Shown here one piece after another: positions 32,860 through 44,739 of a stretch of 64,000 nt of DNA; position 1 is the first letter of the stretch; every line of letters begins with the position of its first letter. The translations under genes and the position numbers were made by a program. This DNA is from Oxytricha trifallax. Its lineage: Eukaryota; Ciliophora; Spirotrichea; Sporadotrichida; Oxytrichidae. The stretch spans positions 1 to 64,000 of the forward strand of contig ARYC01002635.1 in assembly GCA_000711775.1 (NCBI GenBank). The letters run 5' to 3'. Below the pieces are notes generated by a model. The model saw only the letters and a list, made by a program, of their open reading frames with translations. It searched no databases and was not told the origin of the DNA.

Positions 32860-33921
32860 TCATTCGTTTAAATCTAAAACTTATTTATAAACATTCATTC
32901 TTCCCTTTCTCGCACAAATTTTTGTCTTATCTACGCTCACTCTCTTACAGCTGCTTTGAATCAAGTCTACTGTATCGATGGGCAAGTCGTGCATAAGATG
33001 ATACAGCAGAAGCTTCTTGTAGTGAGTCTTTATTTAACTCCAGTAGAATTCTATTCCATTAAATTAAGGGCTGTAAGGAACGTTGTATACAGGAGTTATG
33101 TTTAACTCTTCATAAGCTTTCTTAGACTCCTTAGTCTTATGAACTGATAAGTTATCACCAAACAGGATGATCTCTTGGTTGCTATACTTCTCTCTGAGCT
33201 TATGTAGGAACTCTATATACTACTCTCGCTTAATAGACCGAGGTTGAATCACATAACTCTCTAAGCCTGAATCTTCACTTATACCAGCTAAAATTGCATG
33301 AGTGACTACCTTTACTTTAGTCATAAACTTCTATGTTATCATACTTCTTGTACCATAACTTATTAATAAAAGTGTTGAACGTAAACACAGCTTCATCTGC
33401 ATGTATGAACTTGATGTTATTATCAATAGCTCTCTGCATTTAATCATAAATATAGTTTAAATTATTGCTATAAAATGGCACTGTAAAATCAATCACTTTC
33501 TTAACTCTGTTGACAGTCTTGAAAGTAATACCATTTCGTCTATAAATATTGGCTATAGTCTAAGGAGAGATACGCATGTCTGGAAACTTGCGATGAAACA
33601 TGACAGCTCGTTAGTCAAGAGGAAAGTGAGCCCAATACTTTAATGTCTTAGAGTCACAGAGATAGTCAATATGGACCTGTGAGAACTATTATTTTCTTGC
33701 AGGATGTTTTCAAGAGCCTGAGTTATAATGTTAAACAGCTAACAAGCAATGATACCTAACGGTTGGGGCACTCTTGTGTAGGAGTTTGCTATGGCTGTAT
33801 AATTCAACACTGGTTTAACTTAGTCTATATTAAAACTTGTACCATACCGAAGCTTAAGCAGTAAATCTAAATATTACTCATCATAAATAGACCCTAAATT
33901 TCGCAAATTTCTATTTCTCAT
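32860..33921 (-). pseudogene. TBE-B DDE transposase, frame-broken
   Basis: ATG at 33921 (MRNRNLRNLGSIYDEQYLDL), stop at 32862-32860. Recognisable blocks: AVMFHRKFPDMRISPQTIAN and IYRRNGITFKTVNRVKKVID (helix-turn-helix), KFIHADEAVFTFNTF (first catalytic Asp), GDNLSVHKTK (second Asp), and NGIEFYW near 33060 (Glu). Several frameshifts separate the blocks. The triad residues themselves are preserved in the DNA. Confidence 0.8.
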
Positions 33922-34024
33922 TTTGAAAACTGACCATTTCTCTACTAACCCCAATAAGACCCCAACTATACCCTACAAATCAAAGCACTTATAAACCTCA
34001 CTAAGGGGTTTTGGGGTTTTGATT

Positions 34025-34860
34025 GCATTCACTGCTATACATTTTTGAATATTTTTATTTTTTCCTCCATTAAAGGTTTATTGATCAATTAAAAACACAT
34101 AATTTCGTCAGTACTTTGTTTGAGTATTTTTAATTATCAAAGATATCTATTAACGCACACTTGATAGCGGTATTATTTGATTTTTAGGGTATTGAGAAAA
34201 ATTTTACTACTCAACATTTAAGCATCACTATATATTCGCATTAAGTTTTGGTAACAGTCTTTTTAAAGTAATGCTTTTTCTACTATAACTAAAAGTGATA
34301 GTCTATTAATATATGGCTGCTACTTTCAAGAAACTTAAGAAGCCATTTCATATAGCTTACTTGAAGTGAAAAGAACTGATAAGCATTTGAGGCATTCTTG
34401 CTTAAGAGATTTGTTTTGCTATACAATTTTTTACTGATTTTTACTTAGAATATTCTAAGAACCTTTCTCCATCCATAACAACAAATCTTAAATAAACAGT
34501 ATAGTGAAATATTTCTCATCCAAAGTTGACAAAATAATTCGCTAATATTTTTTATGAAATTAAGGAATTTTAGATTTATGAGTACGAACTTTAAATAAAA
34601 ACGGATCTTTTGTATTTTATACAAAAATATAAATATCAATTGCAAAATGAAATTTCACTTCAAAGTATTCTTAAGATTACACTTTCATTATGAAATATAA
34701 ACTTTTATTTTTGTATTAAAATACGAAAGATTCGTGTTTTTGAAGTTTAAACTCATAAAATACAAAAATTATTTATTTTGATATTTTAGTGTATTTATAT
34801 AAGACATTTACAATTTATAATAAAAATAGATAAATTAAAATGAAATTAATTAAGAAAGAA
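34025..34860. other. AT-rich stretch, no gene recognised
   Basis: No gene was seen. ATTAACGCACACTTGATAG at about 34150 faintly resembles the TBE-A subterminal sequence and might be an old TBE end, but this is not firm. Confidence 0.35.
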
Positions 34861-34957
34861 AGAATGGAAACCTATAGATTTTGACGAAGAAGATGTCTGT
34901 TTATTCACAAAAAATGTAAGTTACAATAAAGATATCTAAAATTTTATTTTTTTTACA

Positions 34958-35098
34958 GATGCCCAACCTGGCACGTGCAGTTAAAGGACAAGACACCCAA
35001 TTCACAGTGGAACAGTTAGAACTGGACAAGGAACTTAAATCTGGAAAAATGGATATAAATATGAAGGAGAATGGAAAGACAATGAAATTGTTTTTAGA
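34958..35098 (+). pseudogene. MORN-repeat protein segment
   Basis: One frame reads SGTVRTGQGTQIWKNGYKYE then GEWKDNE. GTQIWKNG.KYEGEWKDN is the typical MORN unit (Y.G.W....G.G) found in membrane-associated ciliate and plant kinases and in junctional proteins. It follows TTTTTTTTACAG, a splice-acceptor-like string, and a candidate donor AATGTAAGTT lies at 34916. Only one and a half repeats are present, then the frame runs into AT-rich DNA, so it is a single gene segment or a fragment. Confidence 0.6.
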
Positions 35099-35159
35099 TT
35101 TTCATTTTTGTTAATTGTTATAACCTTTGATTTAATCGTTACTAATATTCTTATAATCA

Positions 35160-35905
35160 TCTAATTTTCTTTTTATTTATCATAATTTCCATTTGGTCAT
35201 AAAGCTTTTTATTATCATACTATTTATACCATGACTAATTAATTAAGGTGATGAATGAAAATAAATCTTCATCAGGATGAATCATCCTCATGTTATTTGT
35301 TAATTATAGTTGCTATTAGATTTAACCATACATTCGACTATCTCGTCAATGATAAGAAGCTGAAGTATTGGTCAAATTTCTCTCTTTGAGGACAGCTGTG
35401 ATGTTTCATCTCCATTTTCTTGATATTCACATCTCAGTATAATAAATAGGCAACTTTATGAAGAAAAATAGAATATATAGAATGTCTGACAAGAAAGGTA
35501 ATCTAGTAATGAGAGTGATTGACTTTAATGTTAAGACAAATTTGGGTTATAAATAAGATTAGACGCAGAAGTCTTAATATTATTGTTTCAAGTTTATTCA
35601 TGCTTATGAGGCTGTGTTAATATTTAATACCTTTATATCTAGATCTTGGTATAAGAGGTAAAGCAATATTTAGGTTTATGATTAAAAGTTAAAATTCAAA
35701 CTTATTCTATTCTTGATGGAATTAGTAGAGCTAATGGTTTACATACATGTATTTTTAACCCTCGTTCAATAATAACTCAATAGTATTTACAGTTCTCGCA
35801 ATAACTGAGAGCAAAGTAGGTTAACTAAGATAATATTTTAATTGTTTATAACATGTCAATTAAAAAGAATTTAAGACTCAGGGATGGAATATGGAAGATT
35901 AACGA
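35160..35905. mobile_element. TBE-E: two transposase remnants in opposite orientation
   Basis: 35160-35335 matches the TBE transposase on the minus strand (the TAATTAAGGTGATGAATGAA to TCATCAGGATGAAT stretch). 35395-35905 matches it on the plus strand (GCTGTGATGTTTCATCTCC, ATTGACTTTAATGTTAAGAC, GCTTATGAGGCTGTGTTAAT, TTCTTGATGGAATTAG). There are many frameshifts and no terminal repeats. The opposite orientation of two overlapping parts of the same gene implies an inversion or two separate insertions. Confidence 0.7.
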
Positions 35906-35908
35906 TTC

Positions 35909-36270
35909 TCAAGAACGAAATGTGCCTTACATTTTCCTTACATTTAAGATAAATAATTAAAAAAATTTAATCAATAATGAATAATCATTAATACTTTGTA
36001 AAATTTTCAAACATAAAACATAAAGAAATTGAGTAAACAGCGTTTCAATAACTACAATCACTCTCATAAGCATTTCCAACATCATGCCAGAATTATTATT
36101 ACAAATGTCTTTAACTCTCCTTGAGAAGTCACCGGCTAAGTTATCTGCTGATGCTACAAAGTGTCACTCCTATAAAAATACATAAGTTAGATAAATTTTT
36201 TGAAACTTACATTAAAATGAATGAATAGGCGCTTTATAGTCACCATTCTTAAGCTTTTGCAAAGTACTTA
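35909..36270 (-). other. Coding-like minus-strand segment with possible intron
   Basis: Minus-strand text KLKNGDYKAPIHSF (about 36250-36210), then a GTAAGT...TTATAG interval (about 36209-36167), then HFVASADNLAGDFSRRVKDI and CNNNSGMMLEMLMRVIVVIE to TGA at 35911-35909. The last 40 codons are AT-driven. No family is recognised. The intron is suggested by its ends but the joined phase is not certain. Confidence 0.4.
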
Positions 36271-37335
36271 TAATTATTCATTTTAAATTAAACTTTTCCT
36301 CCTTATTTTTCATAACTCCTCAATTTAATGATATTTAAATTCCTTAATTTGATAGAATAGAGTTATATTGGGAGTTATGACAGGGAAACTCAAGAACCTT
36401 TTACTTTATCATTTTATGCAAATCTAAAGTTGCCCATGATGTAAAGTTACTGATACAGTTAATTGTTAAATTATACCTTTTAAATACTTTCGCATATACA
36501 TTTTATTTGAACCATAATTATTTACATATAACCTATTAATATTCTAATTAATGGTGAGTTGATTGAGAAATTTTATCAATATAACAAATGAAGGATTCTG
36601 GAATTTTTAAATTAAAATTGGAATACTTTTTATTGGTCAGTTATAACATACTGTTAAAGAGCAACTTCTAATAAATTCTTTTAAGGACAATACTTTACTT
36701 CGTAAGACTTGTTGAGAAAAAAGATTTACTTATTGGTCTCTTTAAAATTGCAAGCCAATCAAAGAAGAAACTAAATTTCATTCACCTTTCATGCAAAATT
36801 TAGAATGAAATACACTATTCAAAGGTATAATGAGAACTCATATTACAAATCTATTTTTGATATACCATTCCAAGTATTTATTTATATATTTTACTAAATG
36901 ATTACAATTTAGGATTAATTTTATTTAAGGAACTATAAAATTGATCACCCAGTTTTTATCAAATATTGTCATCCAACGATATAGGAATTTTAAGAATTAT
37001 CAAAAGAGAACAGCTCCATAAATAATATTAAAGCAATTAAAGGAAGTTCATTCAAAAATATTAGCTTCTTAATTATGGATTGATTAGAAAGATTTTCAAT
37101 ATTTAAAATTTACACTCTACCCAGTTAAGACAAAAATTTAGTGGTAAATTAATATATTTTTTAACTTCGAAATTAATAACTACAAAGATTAACATATCAA
37201 TGACTTTTCTTATAGAACTTACATAAAATTATGCAAAATAAAGTGGAAAATTTAAGCTAATAACAGTAAAATTAATAGCAATTTTAATACTTTTAATAAT
37301 AATAAAAAGTGGAAATGCTTCAACAGCTTTGTTAT
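36270..37335. other. AT-rich stretch, no gene recognised
   Basis: Contains a small imperfect hairpin around ATAACTCC (about 36310-36380). Nothing else was recognised. Confidence 0.35.
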
Positions 37336-37500
37336 TCATCCAGAAAAATTCATTCCATCAGCATAATTCAAACTCTTTACTGCTATCTGATCCATTCTGA
37401 AGTTTCTGTCTTTCACTTCCGGTAACTTATTGCTATATAAGTATTCTAAAAACATAGACATCTAAAATGTAACTTAAAAAAGTAATGTGAAAGTACAGCT
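37336..37500 (-). other. Coding-like C-terminal segment
   Basis: Minus strand: MSMFLEYLYSNKLPEVKDRN, FRMDQIAVKSLNYADGMNFS, G, TGA at 37338-37336, open further upstream (KMRQSSCTFTLLFQVTF). Balanced composition and higher GC than the flanks support coding. It looks like the 3' end of a gene whose other parts are not adjacent. Confidence 0.4.
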
Positions 37501-37580
37501 GCTCTGTCTCATCTTAAAAGGTTTTCATTTAACTTTAAAATGTTAATTATAATTTGTCAATATCTTTTTATTTATCATAA

Positions 37581-37778
37581 ATGAACATAGCTTACCTTAA
37601 CAATGAAGTTATTCAAAAGATGATTGAGGTTAGCTTCCACTGGTCAAAGAATGTGTTTAAAAGAGACTTTCTTTCCTTATGCTGTGATTTCAGTGTTTTA
37701 CTTCGTATTTATGAACTTTGTATTAAAGAGTAATTTACTTAAATTTTACAGAATTGTAGGCCATTATTTTATTAATGA
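37581..37778 (+). other. Coding-like segment of 65 codons
   Basis: ATG at 37581: MNIAYLNNEVIQKMIEVSFH, WSKNVFKRDFLSLCCDFSVL, LRIYELCIKEQFTQILQ, TGA at 37776. Good composition, no family. It lies 120 bp from, and on the strand opposite to, the segment at 37336. Confidence 0.4.
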
Positions 37779-38424
37779 TTTGACATATAATGAATGTATA
37801 ATAAGTAATAAAAAAATAAGAATTAATAAAGCTTAATGTCTTCTTTTGTGTTTCATACTTATAATTTCTACTGAACTTTTTGTTTACACTAGCTAGCATA
37901 CAGAGAAACATCATTATCAATGTTAGGAGCATTCGCTTCTCAGTATGTTTCCAAAGTAAATTAGTTATTTATATTTACCTAGATTGAATATAATTAATCT
38001 ATATAGTTTAATTCTTCTATAAATTATTTATAACAAAAACATGGGCATCTTTATTTACCTTAAAATATAGTCAATTTATTTTATTTACTTTATGTTCTTG
38101 CTTCTAAATTTATTAATAAATAGATCAATTTTACTAAAATAACTCTGATATAACCTTAGTAGTTCCATTTAGATACTTCAATTAATTATTCTATCAATTT
38201 TGAAATAATAATCATAAATAAAAATATTTTAAGATATTATTATATTAATTAAATTAATCTATTTTATGTAATAAATAAGCATAAAGTATTTTTTCCTGTC
38301 TAAGTTTCCGAATATGATATACAAAATTTAAATGATTCACCAGTATTCTCTCATTATTTTCTATGCAATCCTTATTATAAATGAGCAGAATTGCTTGTTC
38401 TCAACCAAATTTATAAATTTCTAC

Positions 38425-38670
38425 AGATATTGAGTAAATCGCAAGTCGATAGTTCCAACGAGTTGAAGAAATAGACGCAAATACTTTGAGTGAGTTTGAT
38501 TGAAAGAACATCGAGGAGGCTTATTCCAGATGAAAGTAGTTTGTTAGACCATTTACATTATTCTAATAGTAAGTTCATTTTGCTGAGCTATGTAGTCGTC
38601 GCCTATTTTAATGAATATTCGGACAAGTTCCCTACCTTGGTTACTGAAATGTATTTATGTTTATGATATA
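38425..38670 (+). pseudogene. Coding-like segment with TGA codons
   Basis: DIEQIASRQFQRVEEIDANT, LSEFD, TGA, KNIEEAYSR, TGA, KQFVRPFTLFQQ, then GTAAGTTC (possible donor) and later YVVVAYFNEYSDKFPTLVTE. Reads like a decayed gene piece. Confidence 0.35.
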
Positions 38671-39192
38671 TTGTGATAATTTAATCAATTTAAAATTTAT
38701 CAGCTTATTTAGATAAATAAACAGTAATTTAAATACAAGCAAATTTAAATGGGTTTAGACTGTTTAGGAGATTTTTATTTTGCTGAATTATGGCAAAAAC
38801 CTTACTTAAGCAAGGTAAATGGTATTTAATCTATTTTACCTTTAAACAATTAAATTAAGTTTTCAATTTAAAACCAATATTTTATAATAAGATAAATTTT
38901 AATTGACTATAAGAGTTGGCTTAATTTTATATTATCTTTATTTTAGGCATTAGATCATCAAATTTGCCTATATTGTCAAGTTTCAAATTCAAATAATAAT
39001 ATAATTCAGTTATTATTCAATTTCCTTAAATAAATTGAAACTTTTGAATTAATCTAAAGAAAATCAGTATATTTTGATTACTAATATTAAGCGAGTATAT
39101 TAAAAATGTGGTTGTTGTTAAAAATAAATTAAAAAAACGAGAGAATTAGAATTATATTAAATCAAATTTTATTTTTTATAATAAATGAAAAA

Positions 39193-39605
39193 ATGGGTTC
39201 AATGTTCTCCAAAGTATGGCAAAGACTTATTGGCAAGAAAGAGATAAAAATTCTCATGGTCAGTCTCGATGCTGCTGGTAAAGCCACCATCCTTTAAAAG
39301 GTAAAGCTCGGTGAGGTCGTAACAACTATCCCAACAATCGGCTTCAACGTCGAGACAGTTTACTACAAGAACATCAGTTTCATTGTGTAGGATGTAGGCA
39401 GTCAAGATAAGATCAGACTCCACTGGAGACACTACTTAAAGAATACCAAAGGTCTCATCTTCGTCGTTGACTCCAACGATAGAGACATAGTTGATGATGC
39501 CAGAGAAGTGCTCCACAAGATGATCGCTGAGGAAGAACTTAAAGAAGTAGTTCTCTTGGTATTCGCCAACAAGCAAGATCTTCCAGGCGCTATGACTAGC
39601 ACAAA
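39193..39605 (+). pseudogene. Arf-family small GTPase copy, C-terminally truncated, altered GTP site
   Basis: From ATG 39193: [20 protein letters not shown] then [60 protein letters not shown] and [19 protein letters not shown]. This matches ADP-ribosylation factor (vesicle budding, Gly2 myristoylation) over about 137 of 180 residues with no frameshift. The GTP site is changed: the P-loop GLDAAGKT is SLDAAGKA, and WDVGGQDK is QDVGSQDK, losing the switch glycine. [12 protein letters not shown] and NKQD are kept. At about 39602 homology stops abruptly and AT-rich DNA follows, as at a gene-segment boundary. In-frame TAA/TAG encode Gln. Either a diverged paralogue segment or a dead copy. Confidence 0.85.
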
Positions 39606-40766
39606 TTATTGCTTTTCCTTATAAATATATGTTTAATTCAGAAAGTAATATATTCAATATAACTCACTTTTTTAAAGTAATAATATGATAAATTTCTAAT
39701 TCTCTCGTTTTTTGAATTTATTTTTAACAACCTCCTTGAATATACTCGCTTAATATTATAATAAGTTAAATTTGGTTTTCCTAATATCTCACAATGCAAG
39801 TATAAGATCTCATCCAAGGTATCTATTAGTACATATATGAAATTATTTAAGAGAATTTTCAATATCTATGATAATTAATTCCTAAATTTCAATAAGATCT
39901 TCCTTGATAAAGATTATTTTTGGACTATTACATATTAATAAAAAATAATTTTTATATGAAAAATATAATGACTGAAATATGAGATTTATACTATTAAGCA
40001 TCAAGTGATTGATAAAATTTGATTTTTCAAGGGATTATTTAATACAATTAATTGACAATTATGAACTGGTTTTTTATTTTTTATAACATATTAGAAATTT
40101 AATCAGAAATTTGTTAATGTAATCAACAATATATATACAAAACTGAATTAAAGTTTAATATTATTATAGCATAAAAAATCTCATTTTAAAGTTACCTTCT
40201 GAATTTTAAGACGAACCTGTTTATTTCGCTTCATTAATTCTAAAACACAATCTTAAATTACTGTACTTAAATTTATATTACTAATGTTTACCACTTTAAA
40301 GGATACTTCATTTTTATTTCTAATTGCAGGCAAGCTCTTGACCAATCTTTAGTATTAATCTTGTAGATGCAACTCTTTAAAAATAATCTATTTCAAATAT
40401 TTCAAGTCCAAATATGAAATTAATTTAGTTTAAAAATATGGCACCTTAGTATTTATACTGAATGTTGTTGAGAATTATAACTAAAAAAGAAAGTATTTTT
40501 CAATCAATGGCAATAATCACGGAAATTAAAATTAAAATATAGAAATTTCACGCAAACTTAGCAAAATTAAGTTGAGAGCTCTATATAGCAATACACTAGA
40601 TACGAACAGAAGGTCTTTATGATCATTATAATGATGAAAATAGCATTAAAATTATAGTACCATGGAAAAGATGGTTTAGTCATTACTTCATTTCTAAAAT
40701 TGTTCTGTTCTAGTTATTTTAAAGTTTTACTAGCAAACTACAAATAACCATATTTTCCAAAGTTTA

Positions 40767-41342
40767 ATGGATGTCGAGACAGACGTTGAGGAATGGTTCA
40801 GTTTCGAAATCAAATTAATCAAAGATATCTTAATAAAGTATATAAGAAAATATTTTATCTAGGCAATTTTGGTTAAGATGGTGTTCATATACCCTCCCTA
40901 CAAGTCAATAAATGTTTCTACGAATATGAAAAATAAGAATCTTACATATGTGGACTTCCTTTAACTAATTACGGTAATTTAAATTATCTCACGCTCTGCC
41001 ATTTTTATATATATTGTTAACTCAATTTATCAATACTAATACTTAAAAATATAGACTATCATATGTGTTTTTTTTATCGAGATCTCAGTTTTTAGAGAGC
41101 TGAAACCATTGAAAGTTGTCCAATATTGCTGCAAATCAAAAATAAGAACTCAAGATATTTCAGATTCACAAATAATAAATATTTGCTAAATTTATAAAAT
41201 CTAGGAGCTCCATACCACTTCAAGTACCATTGAATGCCAGCAATTCGCATATTTAACGAAAGAGTCTAGTATTGTGAGCTCATTTTTCTAATAAGTGATG
41301 TTAAATATTTATCACTTTTAGTCATTAATGCGAAAGATGTGA
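40767..41342 (+). CDS. Hypothetical 191-codon frame
   Basis: ATG at 40767 (MDVETDVEEWFSFEIKLIKD) is open to TGA at 41340. The first 60 codons look coding-like; then composition becomes AT-driven (IYIVNSIYQYQYLKIQ) and recovers later (FRELKPLKVVQYCCKSKIRT, STIECQQFAYLTKESSIVSS). No domain is recognised. A frame this long can arise by chance here. Confidence 0.3.
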
Positions 41343-43079
41343 AAAGAACAAAGAAAATTCATTTTAAATAAAAATATATCAGTGGATTCTTAAGTAACTG
41401 AAGAAGAAAATATTTTTCAATTGTTATTTTAAAAATATGGCTTTGAAGCTTCGAGAAATTGTTAAAGAGACTGAGTGGTCTGACATTTACTTCCGAGAAA
41501 TTGAGTATTTTAATAAAATCTGAATAATGAGATTTTTTAAGTATAATAGACAAAAGATAAATAATCAATACTTTGATTGTTTGAACAGGCTAAAATTGCT
41601 CTAGAGTTTATTGATGAACTATTATTATTCAAAAAAATGAGAGAATACTTGGATGCTGTTTAGAACAAATGAATATATCTACAAATTGATTAGTAATTGA
41701 GCATCATACATTTATAATAACAATAAATATTATTTGGAAGTTGGTAAATTGTTGTAACAAATTTTTATTGCACTAAATTTATCTTACTTAAATCTTTTAT
41801 AATAATAATAATTCTGACCAGGAAACATTTCCTTCCCATTATTAAGCATCTAAAGATTAAGTTTTAATATATCTGGTTTAATTTTCTATAAATTATTCAA
41901 ATTTATTATTGCAAGCATTAATTGAGGGAATAAACCTATTTTTACTATTAAGAAATAATAATTAATTTATTTATTCTATTAGTATATTATGAAAAGATTG
42001 TTTAATTGGAAATAATTGTTTTCTGTTTACTTTAAATCTATATTCAAGAAAGACTACGATATGGACCAAGTTAATTCAATTTCAAAAAAGGCAAGCATGC
42101 ATATTGATTTCTAAATAAATTTTAATGAAAAGCAAATAAGTTTAATATTTCTTAGTAAATTATTTAATAGGGAATATTAGATTAAATAAAATGATAGAAA
42201 GTTTGAGAGATTAATATTTTATTGTAAATTATCAACAACAAAAAACTTTAAATATAAAGAAATATCTATTTTCACAATATAAATCATGAAATCTAAATTC
42301 ATGTTAACATATTAATTCCATCATTATTCTTATTTAAAAATTCCTATAAAAACTGTATAATATTCTAGAAGTCACAAGTGAATAAAATTAAATAGAAACC
42401 TTAGATTTTAAATTTGCTAGTAATCTTCAAAGATAAATACTTAAAAATTATTTAAATTTTCAGAAATTTGATGCTGAAAAATTATTAATAATATAGTACT
42501 TACAAAGGATGGAGAAAAAAGTCAATTAAAAGTAAAATATTATGGAATTATTTAAGTAATATTAACTGTAAATAAAAATTACTGATTAAGACGGATCATA
42601 TAACTATTTAATATAATTCTAAAGATAAATCTGTTCAAGATTTTAAAATATGAATGAAAAAATGTGAAAATTGGATAACAAATTTCGTTTACAACCTTTG
42701 AAAAATCATTAACTCAACAAATTTCAATATTTTTGTGGGACATAACTTAGATTATGATAGAGTTTTACAATGCTAATTAAAATGGCCATTTATAATAATA
42801 ATTAAAAAAAGGAATAGTTTTAAACTTATCTGAGATGATCTGATTGCTTATAAAATTTTCTCTTTTGATTTCACAACACTCTTCTTGACTTAAGAGAAAA
42901 CCTATCCTACAGTTACTTCTAATTGTTCAGATTATATCAATTATCAATGCTTTGAACTATGTTTAGTTAAAACATGATAAGGATTACTTTCAACCATAAA
43001 ACTAATAGGTCATAAAAACTATCGATAGGACTAGTTTCTCTAATTAATACTGCTTTAAATCATAATACATTCTATCAAT
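41343..43079. other. AT-rich stretch, no gene recognised
   Basis: No homology or shared repeat was recognised. Confidence 0.4.
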
Positions 43080-43337
43080 TCTGATGAACTGATCCTTGTC
43101 TGCTTATCTCTGCCGTCACAGCTCTATTGTAAAGATTTTTTATAAAGAATCCTCATTTCTTACCCTTACATTAGAATAGTTAATGTATTGGTGATTATCA
43201 TATTCAAAATATCTCTTCGGGTTGAACAGGCAACTGATTTGTCGCTTTACTAACTTATCACCTTGGTCTTTACAGTCAGTGGTACCATTTATTAACCTTC
43301 TAATCTGAAAGTTTATCATGACTTTATTATAATACAT
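43080..43337 (-). other. Coding-like minus-strand segment
   Basis: ATG at 43337: MYYNKVMINFQIRRLINGTT, DCKDQGDKLVKRQISCLFNP, KRYFEYDNHQYINYSNVRVR, NEDSLQKIFTIEL before TGA at about 43098. Charged, Cys-containing and well balanced. Another phase continues AVTAEISRQGSVHQN. Likely a gene segment; family unknown. Confidence 0.45.
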
Positions 43338-43339
43338 AA

Positions 43340-44600
43340 ATAGTCACTAACTTTAAAGAAGGTATATATAACTTAAACTTATATACTCGATATCAACAAA
43401 CAAATTAGATGGAAGCTAATCGACAAATTTAATCACAACAAATTTGTATATTAGTAATTTTTGAATAAGTAAATATATTTCTCATTATCGTAGAAATTGC
43501 TCAATATAAAAGCGTCTTAAGAATTGATAATCCTCAAAAATAATATTTTAGTAGAAATAAATTTCTATTCTTGACCATATTAATAAATTAATATAGAAGT
43601 TAATATAGTGTTCTTAATGATTTATTGCTTCTGAATTGTTTAATTTAAACTAAATTAAGCAATCCTAGTCAATATTATATAGTTAAAGGAACATTATCAG
43701 GCAGTCTACGAGTTATGATCATCAATAAATTGAAGTCAAAATGCTTAATAGCAACTAGTAGGAATAATTTGCCTAAGCTCCTTTATCATCTGTTACTCTA
43801 ATTAGTTTTGTATTGCTGTCAGTATACTTGCATAAGTGTAAAATATACATAATTTTAATCATTAATCTTTGAAATTTAAGAATTGTTTAAATTAATCACA
43901 TAACGAATTATATTTATAAAATCATACTTAGTAATTAAAATGGAATTAAAGTTCAGAAATGATGTTGGAACTACACTCAGAATTCAATCCTTTAAGCAAA
44001 ATTTATACAAAGTAAGTAAAATTCATTCAAATTATTCAAATAAATATACTAATTAGACACTTTTTATTCATTATATCTAAATAAATTATTATAATTCCTC
44101 ATGCTTTTTAAAATGCACTGTGCAATATGCGCTCTCTTAATCACTCAATAATACAATATAGATTTAGAATTAAATTTTTTTTCAAACAAATTCTATTGAT
44201 TATTGGATAGATCACGTAAATGTGTTAAACAGCAAACAGTTTAAGGAAATAATAAAAATAAAAAGTGGAAATACTAAATAATATACTCAGTTTTATATAC
44301 ATTTTGTATCATACACAAAAATTCATTATATATATTTCATTTTTAATTACTTCAGTACAATTTAATTTGCATTTATATTTTTAAAGGCAGTTTTTAATTT
44401 ATCTGTATATCTCATATTTCCTATTGTTTTCTATTTTATCAATAATGAAAAATAATAAGGAAAATTGATGGTACTAAGTATTTAATACTAGTGAATTAGA
44501 ATACTTATTACTGTAATAAAAAATGGAAATCACATAAAAATATTTTTATCTTTCCAATATTCTTCGTAAGCGCCACCCTCTGCATGTATCAGGCTTCCTT
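43340..44600. other. AT-rich stretch, no gene recognised
   Basis: Nothing recognised apart from isolated short frames. Confidence 0.35.
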
Positions 44601-44739
44601 CTCACTGTTTTTAAGCTGCTTTACGAAGTATCTCCTTCTTCTACTCTTACAAACAAGACTTCTTTAAAAAACAATTAAATATGCTTTTGTAACTTAAATT
44701 ATCACAGGTTCCATCAGCGCATCCATCATAAGCTTTCAT
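44555..44739 (-). other. Coding-like cysteine-rich segment
   Basis: ATG at 44739: MKAYDGCADGTCDNLSYKSI, FNCFLKKSCLQEQKKEILRK, AAQKQ, TGA at 44604-44602, and the text goes on EGSLIHAEGGAYEEYW after it. Four Cys in 30 residues. It resembles in style the cysteine-rich proteins at 1071 and 6119, but no alignment is claimed. Confidence 0.4.

Larger units (their letters stand above)
29920..34021 (-). mobile_element. TBE-B, full-length telomere-bearing element
   Basis: 4102 bp bounded by CAAAACCCCAAAACCCCTTA and its complement, flanked by ATT on both sides (29917-29919 and 34022-34024), a direct 3-bp target duplication of the known ANT type. Terminal inverted repeats extend about 90 bp (to the TAGTAGAGAAA region). 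Same gene order and orientation as TBE-A but clearly diverged, a different subclass. The 22-kDa-type gene, transposase and zinc-finger gene each show frame breaks. Confidence 0.95.

Noticed and set aside
34150..34175. ATTAACGCACACTTGATAG as an old TBE subterminal end beside TBE-B
   Set aside because: Too short and no telomeric or inner TBE sequence could be aligned on either side.
39199..39432. 77-codon minus-strand frame
   Set aside because: It is antisense to the clear Arf-family frame on the plus strand.
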